From the NCBI GenBank assembly GCA_025267735.1, contig CM046296.1:21230464-21294463 (forward strand): a DNA stretch of 64,000 nt, written 5' to 3'. Source of the DNA: Mactra quadrangularis. Its lineage: Eukaryota > Mollusca > Bivalvia > Venerida > Mactridae. Under the pieces are notes generated by a model. That model ran no database searches. It was given only the letters and a program-made list of their open reading frames with translations, and had not been told where the DNA came from. Shown here piece by piece: positions 39,401-48,600 of the stretch (its first letter is position 1; each line of letters opens with the position of its first letter). The translations under genes were made by a program, and so were the position numbers.

Positions 39401-42400
39401 TTTAATTCTAAAGCTTTTTGGATTTTCAATTATTACTTCCGTTTGTCTTCCTTCAAATTAAACACATAATCTATAGTAAAATGTCACTAATTAAGCGGGC
39501 ATTTTTTTAAAAATCATGCTTGGTGTATATGTCTAGCTATGCTAAATACATATATACATGTCATTGTTTTATATATAGCTGTATAGTTATATGAAGCTAC
39601 AAACCATTTAGATTGTATATATAATTGTTATAGGCTTGAGTTAGAAGAAAAATGGTGAGTGCGTGTGTGTGCTAATATGAACAGTGGTGTCTTTCAATAC
39701 GTTTTACTCGATTAAAATTTTGAAGACTTGGAGGAACATGTTCTTCTATTTTTGTTTCACTATTTGATGTGTTTTTATTTCAATTTTTAAAGTATTTTTA
39801 ACTAAAAAAATAGATGTCATTCTAAAGGCACTTAGATATTTTGGGTTGGTTGCTGTGTTCAATTTTCTGTAGGTCTGATTCATTGTAGAACCATTTGAAA
39901 TGGAAACATCTATTAACTGAGAAAATGTGTATTTGAAGAGAAGTCATATTATGTGAATGATCTTGGAGGGCATCTGGCATCATGTGGCATGGCTTGCAAA
40001 TATCTGTGATAAGTGATGACCAATCTCTAAATCATACAGTTTTTATAAAACCTTCTCAGAATGTTTGACATATAGTCATTCTACATTGGAGATACAGAGT
40101 TATTTTGCTTGCATTACATGATGTGTTAGTTACATTGGGACATCTGTCTCACTTTAAACCATTTGTTGGGCATTTTTCTGCAATTTACTTTCGAGATATC
40201 TAATATTTATTTAAAAAGACAATGCTGTATAAACAAATTGTTAAAACATAAGATGCACACACCTATTATAAACCATCATTGAACTCAATTTCTAAATGTT
40301 TGCTCACAAGTTAACCTCTGATTGTTTTATGTACTGCAGATTTCTCACTGGTGTGATTCAATTCTCCTATTTATTTTTTTACATTCTTTAGGAATTTTGA
40401 ATCATTTTATAACATCATCATACCATGATAGCATAAAACTGTCTGATCTTTTTTGTTGCTATGGCAATAGTCCACTGGTTGGTTGTAGTTTTTCTTCATC
40501 AGCAAAAATCATTAGCATCACCATTATAACCGTCACCAATATTGTCATCAAAGCTAGTTTATTCATTATCATGATTTTTAACATCATTGTCTACAATGTG
40601 AAAATCATATTAATTCAGTTTCAATTCTCACCATTATACACCCATATAATAATCTGTATTGACTTTGTATTTTTTATTTGTAGGATAACTCTCTTATTTT
40701 ATTGCAGGTTGAATTTTGTGAAGTTATGTAATTAACCTTTCCTATGGGAGGCACATAGGGAAGAGTTGGCTCTGTCTATTTGAGTTGCCTAAATTATTAT
40801 TATCTTTTTTTTTCATTGCTATTATATTGATCTTGCCTGAACTGTTACCAGATATACATTTTAGGGACTATGAAACTGAATCTGTAATTTTATGTTAGTG
40901 TTATCAACTGACATTTTTAAACTGCCCTTTATATTTCTTAGTAATATTATATTTTATGAAATAGTTGGTCCAGCCTTGAGATTTACAGTATTGGTTTATT
41001 GTCTGTTCTTATCTAGCAATAAGTAGTTAAAATACTATGTACATAAATAGTATGATATCATATATTGTATGTATTTATATTTTATATTAGGTATATTGCA
41101 CAAGATGAAGAATTAAAACGTTTAAGAACTTTCTTAGCCAAGAAAATGGAAGATGGAAGTGATACAGATAAAACAATGTGGTAATGTATTATATATTAAA
41201 TATTGTAGGAGATATTTTGACCATAATAATTGAAGCAAGTGTGTTGATGCCTTAGATTGGACTGTGCTTTTTAACGGGAAGAAGGAAAAAAGCAAGTCTG
41301 ACATAAAACTATGAAAATCGGGAGATTTACGTTGTAATAAAATGGGCGTGCTATACTAGTATCTTAATGTTTCCTTATTTAAAAAAAATCACCTGCTTAA
41401 AGGAAATAATATTTTACTCTATCAAATGTGCCGTAATTTGAAGACATTTCACACCATTCAGACATGGAAATGGAGGATTTGAACTTGCCATCTTGCTGGT
41501 TACTTACTACATATATTAGTTCAAAAAACTTTAAAGCTAAATTTCTTTTAACAGAACTGTTAAGGTTTAATAGATGATCTTTGTTTCAACTTCTGAGCTC
41601 AGAAAAAGACATTTTCAATATTGCTATATATCCTGGGTTAAGCGCAAAACAGTTGTTACTCACTCTTTTCTTAAATTGAGTTATGACCGTTTTGTGCTAA
41701 ACCTGCGATATGCGACTCTAGAAAATATGTTTTATGAGTTTTCTCTCAGAAGTAAAAATTTATCTTGCACAAAAGTTGACAAATATCCTCTGTGTATGAT
41801 TTTAGGCAAGAGATGAATCGTGTAATACAAGAGATAAGTCATCAAATGTCAACACATTTAGATGCTACCAGAGGAGGAGGTAAAGATAAGAACTCTGATA
41901 CCATAGCAACAAGATTACGTAAACAATTAGCTGAACTACAAGGAGAATTAAATACTGAAAAATCTTTACATCAAATTACTAAAACTTCACTTCTGGCTTT
42001 AGAGGAAGATTGTCAGAGATTAAGAAAACAATTACATAATTTAAGACGACGTGAACCTCATTCCAGTGATAAGTAAGTTTTAAATACCAGTGTAGCAGTC
42101 TTCTTACAGTGCTCTCTAAAAGTCTTCAGACAAGATCTTGTTTTAGAATAAACTATTTCACTTTTACCCATGATTCAAAGACATAAGAATCATTGTAGCT
42201 AATTCTAAAACCAGCATTAATTAGTTTATCAACATATGATTCAAGCTTTGTTACTTGAATAAGGTTCAACTCTAGTAAAATAACTTGTAGTATGTGTCAT
42301 CAGTTTTTCTAAAAGCTTGATTTGTCCAAGAACATTTTGAGAGAACTGTATTTTGATGTAGTACAGTGTAGCCTGAGATATTAAAACATTTTTGGGACCT

Positions 42401-45400
42401 TAAAAGTTCATCAGTCTGTATTTCTCTACTCCTTCTTAATTATTATGCATTAAGTTGATCTAATGTGAACACAAAGTCATTGGTACAAGTTCAAAGTTGC
42501 ATGCACTGTGTCTAGTTCTTGGCTCAAACCTCGGACTGATGTTGCATTCATTTGTGTTGCAAAAAAGGATGTACAAATTTTGTAAAAAAATCATACCAGG
42601 GTATCTCTGCAAACATTTTGAAAGACTATTTAACTCAGCTGTTTTGAAAATTAATCATTTGTTAAGCTTTTAACCTAAAGCGCTGTATTTATTAGTCAAA
42701 GATTATTAGCTGAATACATTATTCTTGTACATGTATTGTGCATGTATTCAATGTTGGTATTGGTAAGGAATTATAATTTGATATAAATATATTATTGCTA
42801 GGCAACCTGGTGTTCAAACACCTGTTCAAAACATTGAACAGACACAAAAGCTTCTATCTAAAACTGAACAAAGATCTGAACCAAAGTCGAGGTATAAACA
42901 TTACAATCCCCTCAACTCCCCCAGTTTACATTATTTATTGCACTATGTTAATACTCAAATACACAATATAAAATATACATGTTTCAATATCTGAGTACAA
43001 GTCTAACATTACTTGGACTAATGTTAATACTAACATCACTTGTTATTATTTAATTAATTTATTAATTATTTATTATTCAATCATAAATGAATATCACATA
43101 TCTGTTTATGGTATCGGTGTTATACACTCAATGTTTTTTAATCAAATTTCTTATTAACATTGCATGTATTGTCAGTATTGTCATGTTTATTAACTTATCT
43201 GATAAGAATCTATGTGAAATTTGGATCTGGAACTCATTTATAAAATTGTATTGTGGAGTGATAGGCATTGCTTTTACTGTATAGCGGGTATTATCTGCGG
43301 GGGGTTTATTTTGGCTTTATTGGCGGAAAATGAAAATGCACCAAATATAAACACCGCGAATACAAACCTCCGCAGTATTAAGTCGCCGCCATATTGTTTA
43401 CTAAGGGACATGACTCTTAATCAATTTTGTATTCATTAAAATGTGCATGTATTGACTCCCTTAAAATTAAGAATTATGTAGTGAATTAGGTGAGATTTAT
43501 TATGTAAATGAACAAAATTTAGTATTTTCAATAACACAAAGGAATTGGTTCAAGTTATGTATGTAGCAAACGAAAATACAGACAGACAACAAGTCATTTT
43601 AACAATAAGACGACAGGTCCCATTAAAACTCGGTTATGAAACTCGACGACGCTGCCGCCATTTTGTTTACTTTATAAACCCGTATGTCGGTCATTTCCGA
43701 ATCTTCACGAGTTTAGCTCAAACACTTATTTAACTGTCGTAAAAAAACAAAGTCATCTTTAGTATTGCAATTAATTTAAGTGCTTGCTATTAAACCGAAG
43801 ACAAACTTCTTATCACATAATTTAACAAATTGAGTAAAAAGAGCGGAGTTAGGGCTTATGTAGCTTATTATTTATTGATATTCAAAAGAAAACTATTGTC
43901 AAATTTCGTCACGTGACAACGCTTTATAATTGATTTTGTCTGTTTAAAGACTCCACTAGGTGCTTTGATTATACATTGTTTGTGACAAGCTGTTAATTTT
44001 CCAATTTGTTGGACTTTGACCAATGGACTCAGGTAAATTGGCGATTTTTAAGGAGTGTGTGGCCGCAAACTTTAATACCGATAATTTTTAACAAAGACAA
44101 AGGCGTTATTCACGACTATAAACAAACATGCGAAATTTTGCTTGTTCATTACAACAAATTGTTATTGCTATAAGACTCTCGCGAGTTGGGCTTACTTATG
44201 CAATTTCTCGAACGACTCAAACTTAGCAGCACCCAGGTAATATTTTTAACAAAAACATTCACATTAAATGGCGATTCTTATCACATGATTAAACTTGTCC
44301 TGTCAATACATCGTCATAGAAATAGATAATCTGCTGTGTAAGTGTTGGTTTTTCACACGTCCGCTCAGATTATGCAACTTCCGTGACACTTAGTTAATTC
44401 AAAAATTTGAAAGTCGCGGTCGGTAGTGACCGCTTATACAGGTAAATTGACCTTTTTAGTGGAAATGACAGAGTTATGTACCTTTGACCATCTTTCACCG
44501 GGAGGTTTAAAATTGGCGCTCAGAGCAATTTCCGCCAATATTTAGCATCGCCGATACAAAACTCTCGTTTACGTGAAATTTTTGCCCCGCAGAAATAACC
44601 CGCCATACAGTATATTTTCAATAGTTATAAACACACTGTGTTGTTTTAAACTTGAGGTTTGCTATTGTCAAGCATATTTGAATTGATAGAATAGTATATT
44701 TCACTTGTTTTAACTTAAGACATGTTTACAAGTACAATCAGTTGTTATGTGTTATTGCAATTATTGTAAATGGTCAGTGTCATCCTTACTTGAAGCAGTT
44801 ACATAGGTTTTAAGATGGTTGAGAGGGTTGCCCACAAGACTGTAGTAACTCTCTTTAACTCACTGCACTTACTACAGTCTTGCAGGCAACCCTTGGTATG
44901 TTAGTACTGTGTTAAATATAATTGAACTGTAAGGTAGGTAAGATGTAGCATTGCTGCCTTGTTATAATTGACAATAATTGTTTAGTTGGTCTTAGATCTA
45001 ATTTTATCAAAATGGAGAAATACTAAATAAGACAAAGTAAACTGTAGTACATCATGTACATGTTGGCCTGAGTATTAATTTAAAAGTAATTTATCATTAA
45101 ATATTTTGCTGTCAATTAATTACTAACCATAGAGTAGTTTCCAAAGAGACCAGACATAGTCACGATCTACTAAAGTATTGATAGTGACTAAGTGGTTTTG
45201 GGACAATGCCACCCCTTTGGTAATTTATTATGGTGAGAAATGTATTTTATCCATCTCAAGTCAAAATACACAAGTATTTTATGTACTATGATGTTATTAC
45301 AGTATTTAGTCCCAGGTGTTCAATATCTGTGTTAAATATCACCTGTCTGATAACATAAATAGTGAGTCATTTGATTATTTTAATCTTTTTTCCAGGAGAC

Positions 45401-45651
45401 ATAAGAATAGAATGGAAGCAATCAATGCTATAATAGCTAGGTCACAGTCTCAAGCACAAGCATTACTTGCCTCAGGTGGATATTTTGATGATACAATGAC
45501 AAGTCCAAGACATCGTACGCAACATCATAGTCCTAGAGTAAACATTCATACTCCGATGACACGTAGGATTGAATCACCTGACAACTCTTACAGTGAAGAC
45601 TTATCAATTGCTAGTCTACCACCTATGCATATGTCTACCAAAAAGTCATAG
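8132..45651 (+). CDS. Large multi-exon coiled-coil protein gene (5' end missing)
   Basis: Forty-two exons were traced by eye from AG acceptors and GT donors. Every junction keeps phase, and they sum to 5,892 coding nucleotides (1,963 residues plus stop) if both microexons are included. Apart from a Ser/Arg/Pro-rich N-terminal region and a Ser/His-rich tail, the protein is almost continuous Leu/Glu/Lys/Gln heptad pattern, as in centrosomal, ciliary or Golgi tethering proteins. I see no motor, kinase, CAP-Gly or ankyrin domain in the visible part. I cannot assign a family. An initiating ATG is not found: exon 1 begins with an acceptor, so at least one exon lies upstream. The sub-blocks are described separately. 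Confidence 0.85.
9030..9125 (+). repeat. SINE 3'-half fragment
   Basis: AAGTAGAGCAGTTGTCAGCTA and the following CTTGGTTAAAAGCTTGGGTCC match, with drift, the 3' half of the tRNA-like SINE at 33925-34160 (there AAGTAGGGCTGTTGTCAACC and TGGTTAAAATCTTGTGTCC). The tRNA-like head is absent, so this is a 5'-truncated copy in intron 2. Confidence 0.5.
9684..10062. mobile_element. Tc1/mariner MITE, 379 bp
   Basis: Perfect 23-bp inverted ends begin CAGTACCCACCAAAAGTT and lie between TA dinucleotides (9682-9683 and 10063-10064). This fits a TA target duplication and a Tc1-like family. There is no transposase frame. It ends about 160 bp before the acceptor of the giant exon, so it may touch that exon's branch-point region. 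Confidence 0.8.
10222..14198 (+). CDS. Giant open exon: acidic repeat protein (alternative exon or nested gene)
   Basis: A frame open from 10222 to the TGA at 14196-14198 follows a good acceptor (TTTTTTTACTTTAG). From the strong-context ATG at 10332 (AACATGG) it encodes 1,288 residues. The protein is rich in Asp, Glu, Ser and Thr, has 15-residue tandem repeats near residues 136-416, a basic patch near its C-terminal part (KNRIKRKRRLDR) and an Asp/Asn-rich end. VRF-type motifs (SVRFNEEVTVE, SPKVRFTGE) resemble PP1 docking motifs. Joined to exon 2 the frame is continuous (HLP then VIYFDEIECNN); joined to exon 3 it hits a stop. AAG|GTAAGG at 13251-13259 is a strong internal donor in the phase of exon 4. 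I see no AATAAA between the stop and 15216; an ATTAAA lies near 14499. I do not recognise the family. A nested gene starting at 10332 is the alternative. Confidence 0.7.
10737..11579 (+). repeat. 45-bp coding tandem repeat, 18 full copies plus a partial
   Basis: The unit encodes VTMSGTDIDHYMPDE. Sixteen copies are 45 bp and two adjacent ones (copies 6 and 7) are 42 bp, so the frame is never broken. Copies 1-18 fill 10737-11540 exactly and a diverged partial copy follows. Variants recur in order: K at position 3, then Q at position 10, then H in copies 8-10 and again in 11-13. This shows that a three-unit (135 bp) block was duplicated. The antisense frames (10917-11120 and 11136-11525) are open only because of this periodicity. 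Confidence 0.92.
14957..15044. repeat. Short fold-back repeat, copy 1
   Basis: ATATATCACGGACTTAGTG pairs with CACTAAGCCCGTGATATAT around a centre containing GTTGCAACTCA and TGAGTTACGACC. A related copy lies at 41625-41713. It looks like a very small MITE family. Confidence 0.65.
15217..21603 (+). CDS. Coiled-coil gene, exons 4-11
   Basis: Exons: 15217-15273, 15997-16074, 17793-17889, 18853-19040, 19571-19687, 20138-20308, 20837-20959, 21400-21603. Exons 4-5 (EGSPDRGQRLYGSSQNLDR, then RDGVNVTKRKQAGRSMTP) finish the disordered N-terminal part. The coiled coil starts in exon 6 (QNRKLQTEIATLQTENRLL) and continues through RITDLETQLSDAQDELNNLQ and EERHMNTTKEIVKLTELKNA. Exon 11 ends with a coil break (DATLLLEKGKYDIPYSSHSN). 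Many junctions are phase 0 with CAG/GAG/AAG before GT, so single exons could be skipped without a frameshift. Confidence 0.85.
16165..16581. mobile_element. hAT-type non-autonomous element with 8-bp target duplication
   Basis: The ends TAGGGCTGTCACGATAT and ATATCGTGACAGCCCTA are inverted. The sequence CTATTAAG flanks both sides exactly (16157-16164 and 16582-16589), the 8-bp duplication expected for hAT. The element is 417 bp, with no transposase, in the intron between exons 5 and 6. Confidence 0.88.
22237..28039 (+). CDS. Coiled-coil gene, exons 12-20
   Basis: Exons: 22237-22428, 23079-23185, 23653-23813, 24347-24486, 24931-25026, 25449-25604, 26571-26720, 27252-27398, 27818-28039. The block begins with HISDDMNYIYSQIEKQDG and RVLWNKRELAYQQLKEYD, the least generic stretch of the protein and the best handle for a homology search. 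It continues as coil (NLRDTYGQAESKLSAMEEQL, KISQLTRDNQLRDGELNTLK). Exon 20 holds an acidic spacer, a run of Asp residues before HDKETYTEDEQSS, which would interrupt the coil. Splice phases change (0, 2, 1, 0) but match at every junction. Confidence 0.87.
26307..26422. repeat. Long near-perfect hairpin, arms about 50 bp
   Basis: AGGTTATGAAACATGGCAAG, continuing through TGTGCCTTAAG and CGATATCGGCACACTT, pairs with AAGTGTGCCGATATC, CTTAAGGCACACTTGCC and TTTAATAACCT around a loop of about 14 bases. It lies in the intron between exons 17 and 18, next to CpG-bearing sequence (25930-26300) with related CAAGTGTG motifs. It may be the end of a larger inverted-repeat element. Confidence 0.75.
27657..27732 (-). 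repeat. tRNA-derived SINE head
   Basis: On the minus strand CTAGCTCAGTCGGTAGTGCA is an A-box-like sequence and TCATAGGTTTGATTTCC a B-box-like sequence at tRNA spacing. There is no acceptor stem, so it is not a functional tRNA gene. It sits in the intron between exons 19 and 20. Confidence 0.6.
28662..34576 (+). CDS. Coiled-coil gene, exons 21-31
   Basis: Exons: 28662-28808, 29325-29498, 30068-30147, 30463-30574, 30899-31054, 31381-31611, 32036-32176, 32703-32853, 33334-33499, 33777-33872, 34288-34576. The coil is nearly continuous (SEEQYRTLQTESTQLEQELV, EKSHLEKELEMERQNNDQRK, KQQLEAQVQQLESSTGDSKL). It has one proline-containing break at the end of exon 22 (EQEYPNLPPEAHK), which probably acts as a hinge. 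I see no catalytic or metal-binding motifs. Confidence 0.87.
29690..29900 (-). repeat. tRNA-like SINE, degraded
   Basis: Read on the minus strand, a tRNA-like head (GGATCATAGGTTCAATTTGCC) is followed by TATAAAGTAGGGCAGTTGTTGG, the same 3' half seen at 33925-34160. It lies in the intron between exons 22 and 23. Confidence 0.5.
33925..34160 (+). repeat. tRNA-like SINE, degraded
   Basis: The head TTTAGCCTAGCAGATAGCAT followed by GGGATCATGGGTTTTGTTCC resembles A and B boxes. The body TATAAAGTAGGGCTGTTGTC and TGGTTAAAATCTTGTGTCC is shared with 9030-9125 and 29690-29900, which defines a local SINE family. Confidence 0.55.
35035..38691 (+). CDS. Coiled-coil gene, exons 32-36
   Basis: Exons: 35035-35238, 35948-36127, 36486-36580, 37910-38021, 38576-38691. 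They encode TQTRLRTLEASLATAVNDRD, FVEMKDQLTKTEEKLEKTVE, KEVNNLKQMLETQKQ, ECMEEEKDKLLMQVQQLSAN and LQEDILTLEDNVREAKLKQK. Exon 36 ends in phase 2 (GCC AG), which every following option (either microexon or exon 39) completes as Arg. Confidence 0.86.
35602..35814 (+). mobile_element. tRNA-Gln-derived SINE with target duplication
   Basis: The head carries an A box (TAACGTAGTGGTTAGAAT), an anticodon-arm relic (TCTGACTTTGAATCCAGA, TTG anticodon as in tRNA-Gln) and a perfect B box (GGTTCGAGCC). A non-tRNA body ends in A-rich sequence. AGAACCAGG flanks both sides (35593-35601 and 35815-35823), a 9-bp target duplication. It is 213 bp long, in the intron between exons 32 and 33. The well-kept promoter boxes and duplication suggest a fairly recent insertion. 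Confidence 0.88.
37340..37582 (+). repeat. Older copy of the 42107-42348 element
   Basis: CAGCATTGATAAGTTTATCAACATATGA (28 bases, shared to about 90%) and a right end CATCCAAGAACTCT...CACTG followed by TA match the element at 42107-42348 in the same orientation. The left end is too diverged to place exactly. Confidence 0.5.
39137..39157 (+). CDS. 21-nt microexon A (exon 37), one heptad
   Basis: It lies between CAATTTAG and GTAAGA and enters and leaves in phase 2. With its neighbours it reads R-LEMEGKW. Seven residues are one heptad, so including or skipping it keeps both reading frame and coiled-coil register. Its sequence is a close relative of microexon B, 476 bp downstream. Confidence 0.75.
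39634..39654 (+). CDS. 21-nt microexon B (exon 38), one heptad
   Basis: It lies between GTTATAG and GTGAGT and enters and leaves in phase 2, encoding LELEEKW. It matches microexon A at 16 of 21 positions. Exon 36 can be joined to A, B, A+B or directly to exon 39 without a frameshift, so a mutually exclusive or cassette pair is likely. Confidence 0.75.
41091..45651 (+). CDS. Coiled-coil gene, exons 39-42 and stop
   Basis: Exons: 41091-41180, 41806-42072, 42802-42891, 45396-45651. They encode the last coil (YIAQDEELKRLRTFLAKKME, EMNRVIQEISHQMSTHLDAT, RLRKQLAELQGELNTEK) followed by a disordered tail rich in Ser, His, Pro and Arg (SPRHRTQHHSPRVNIHTP and TRRIESPDNSYSEDLSIAS), ending KKS with TAG at 45649-45651. 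The tail has several SP/TP sites typical of proline-directed phosphorylation; that role is inference. Confidence 0.85.
41625..41713. repeat. Short fold-back repeat, copy 2
   Basis: ATATATCCTGGGTTAAGCGC pairs with GTGCTAAACCTGCGATAT around TTACTCACTCTTTTCTTAAATTGAGTTATGACC (33 bases). It is the same family as 14957-15044. It lies 425 bp after exon 39, in the intron before exon 40. Confidence 0.6.
42107..42348. mobile_element. Tc1/mariner-like MITE, 242 bp
   Basis: The left end CAGTGCTCTCTAAAAGTCTT and the right end in reverse complement CAGTTCTCTCAAAATGTTCT are inverted, with TA immediately outside both (42105-42106 and 42349-42350). It lies in the intron after exon 40. An older copy is at 37340-37582. 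Confidence 0.7.
43277..44610. mobile_element. Non-autonomous DNA element, 1.33 kb, CpG-richer
   Basis: CTGTATAGCGGGTATTATCT and, in reverse complement, CTGTATGGCGGGTTATTTCT form the ends, with TA on both sides. Inner blocks also pair: TTGGCGGAAA and CACCGCGAATACAAA on the left match TTGGCGGAAA and ATCGGCGATACAAA read from the right. It stands out from the AT-rich intron by many CpGs. No transposase frame is present. Two GCCGCCATNTTG motifs (YY1-type) occur inside, at 43385-43396 and 43654-43665. Confidence 0.78.
44824..44893. repeat. 70-nt hairpin, arms about 26 bp
   Basis: AGGGTTGCCCACAAGACTGT with AGTAA pairs with TTACTACAGTCTTGCAGGCA plus ACCCT, with one or two mismatches, leaving a loop of about 20 bases. 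Size and pairing resemble an animal pre-miRNA, but a tiny MITE or inverted duplication is equally possible. It lies in the last intron. Confidence 0.6.
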
Positions 45652-48600
45652 CACTTGAAGAAAAACAGAATGACCTGGTTATAATGTATAGTTCAGATTG
45701 TTGCATCTTGTCAAAAAAGGATAACTGGCAGAGCTAATTTTTATAGTTGGTTGCCCAGTTGGACGATCAGCTATATACATGTATTTTACTTACCTATACC
45801 AATTGTTTAGTTGCAGGGACAGGATTCATGAACCCAAATATAGATGGTCAGGGGCAAGGCTATAAGATCACATATACCGGTAATGTCGAGCCCTGACTGG
45901 TATACATTTAACAGACTAAGTGGAACCTCTCTTTATTTACCAGTTACTGAACTGTGCTCTATTCGGAGATGACTATTGTTTAGAGGGTCATTTTAGTTAT
46001 ATAGCAAAGAATTACGTTTTTTTGTCAAAATGAGATTTTGTAACTGCCAGATGCGGCCATTATGACCAAACTTGTCTCTATATTGATTGTTTTAACTTTT
46101 CTACACTATGCCAGTTGTCATTTTTTGTGTCACGTGTATTTTGTGCCGAATCAGCATTTATATTTTTTTGTAATTTTCATATGTTAATCATTTATGAATA
46201 ATAGTGTAATTTGTGTTCTTACTTCTTATGAAACCATTTGTTTTACATGTTGAATAACTTGTCTATAGAAACTTTCAGCACTCGCTGTTTTTGTATGATT
46301 TTTTGTCAACTATGTAATTATATTTTTTGTTTTCTGTGCCTCATTTCGCCATCATGTACATCTTACATACCTGTGTGATGTTCTTTTGGGAATTTTCTTT
46401 CCTAGCAATGTTTTTGCAATTTTTGAAAACACAGCCTTATTATTTTGTTGTTAAGATTACTATGATAGTGATAGTCAAATTATTTACTAGAATTATTAAA
46501 CAGTGAGTTCATGTAGACCAGTGTATGTCCTTGTTATAGCTAAATATGCACTCTCATAGTAAGTTCATTAAAAAATTTATTTCCCTGCAATTTCCAAGAA
46601 ATGAGATTATTCCACTTTATTTGTTCTTGCAATACTTCACTGTTTTTAGTCTAAGCATTTTTTTTTTAAATCAGTCGTTATCAATTTCTAGATGAGAGAA
46701 TTTCACTACTCATTTTGAAAAGGATCATTTAAATCTATGGGTAAATTCAGAATTGCAGACCTGACATTGTTATTTCATGAACCACATTCTGGACATGCTC
46801 TATTGTCACTTTGCCAGTTTTGACATTTTGTTCCAAAGTGACATAATAATAGCATGGAATGTTAATGAAGGAATGGAATGTTAATAAAGAAGCATTGGAT
46901 CTTATAGCTATAAGCAATTAAAAAGTATAAGTTAAGCTTTTTTGCAAGCCTCTCTTTTAACCCCTCGTCTTTTTACAGAAATGTTGAGTCAGTGATTTCT
47001 GAAATTTTCCCATATTCATTACCAATAATTTCATATATTTGTGTGATATATATTCAATAGAAACTTATCAAACTATTTTATATATACAAGAAATTTTATA
47101 TTTTACATGTTACTTTATCTTACTATAAACTGCTGCTGATCTATAATTGTGTTCAATTTATTCTACATTCATTTCTAGACATAAGAATCTTAATATGTTC
47201 ATATTCATTTCTATTACTACATTTTCCTTTTCTTTTTTATATTTCTGGTGCACATATCTTTAATACCATTGCAATGTTTAATGTATTGTTAAAACATTTC
47301 ATCCATTGATTGTATATTTCATTGTAAATTCTTATATTTCAATTGAATTTATTTTTTGTCATATTCTCTCTCACTAACTTAATGCAGATCCAAAATATTT
47401 GTTCAGTGTGGGTTGAGGCAAGGATTTTTTTCCTTTGATAAAAGAAATCATTTTCAGTCTCTTTTGGGGATGGGAAGGCAGGGATGACTATCAATTTCCA
47501 CAACTATCATTTTTAATACTATTTTCAACCATTAGATGTATACATGTGTACTAATACATGCATTAATAAAGTCTCTGTTATGTAAGGAGTTGCACAACAA
47601 CCTCCTAGGCTGGACCCACCCTGCTTCATTCACTCCACACCACACCATAGAATCACATTTATCTTAGATTTTAATTGTCTTAGTCTCATCCTTACATTAA
47701 TCAATATCATGTGCTCTTAACTACAACAGTAATTGATAATTGCCATTATATTGAATGTAGTATGTTTATGTTTCAAACAAAATGTATCTTTCATGTAAGA
47801 CACTTTACGTCTTGTTTTGTGAATGTCCGTCCAATTATAAATGTAAATGTGACCATTGTATTCTACTTACGTTTTTGTTTATTGTTGTTGCCATTCATTC
47901 CATTTTAAATTTTGTCTGTGTATGTGCTCTTTAAAATAATTTTATCCAAGTGCAAATTTGATTTAGTTTACATTAAATTCTTACATATCAAATGATAACC
48001 ATGTCCAATACTTTATTTATACATTTATTATTAAATTATGATTTACTCAAAATTTTATTATTGTTACTGTGATACTAAAGTTAGCACCAAACTGCATTTT
48101 TGTAAATTTTTGAGTTCTATATTTATTGCTACATAAGTTATTATACTATATTATTATATTTTAACTTAATTTATTTCTACATTCCTTTAATCTTGATATT
48201 GTGATAGATATTTGTGTAAAGAAACCGTCCTATAATGGTTTGCTTAAGTGAATGGAAAATTTCGGCTCTAATGATTTGGCATCCAAATGAAACCAGTGAA
48301 TGAGGTTTTTTTTATTATGCTTAACTAGATTGAAAGAGCATTATATAGTTGATACTTTTGGTATATGATGCCACTATGATGTCATAATTGTGATGACGTA
48401 AATTTGTATTCACAAGCAAAACTTAACTGCTTCTTCAATTAAGACTATTATACCTTTTTAGGCATCTGATTTAAAATAAATACTTTCAAGTTTGAGTTTG
48501 TCTTCAAAATGTTGTACATAAAAGCCATTTTTTAGTTGATATTTCACTTAAGCTGCCCTTTAATCTTGTGATTATATGTTTGTTTTTTGACACCGTCCAT

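Noticed and set aside
40707..40727. Third copy of the 21-nt microexon (GTTGAATTTTGTGAAGTTAT...)
   Set aside because: It follows an AG and has the right length, but lacks a GT donor and its similarity to A and B is too low.
40322..40735. 137-codon plus-strand frame rich in Ile, Phe and Ser
   Set aside because: Low-complexity ATC/ATT/TCA-rich intron sequence between microexon B and exon 39, with no motif or splice support.
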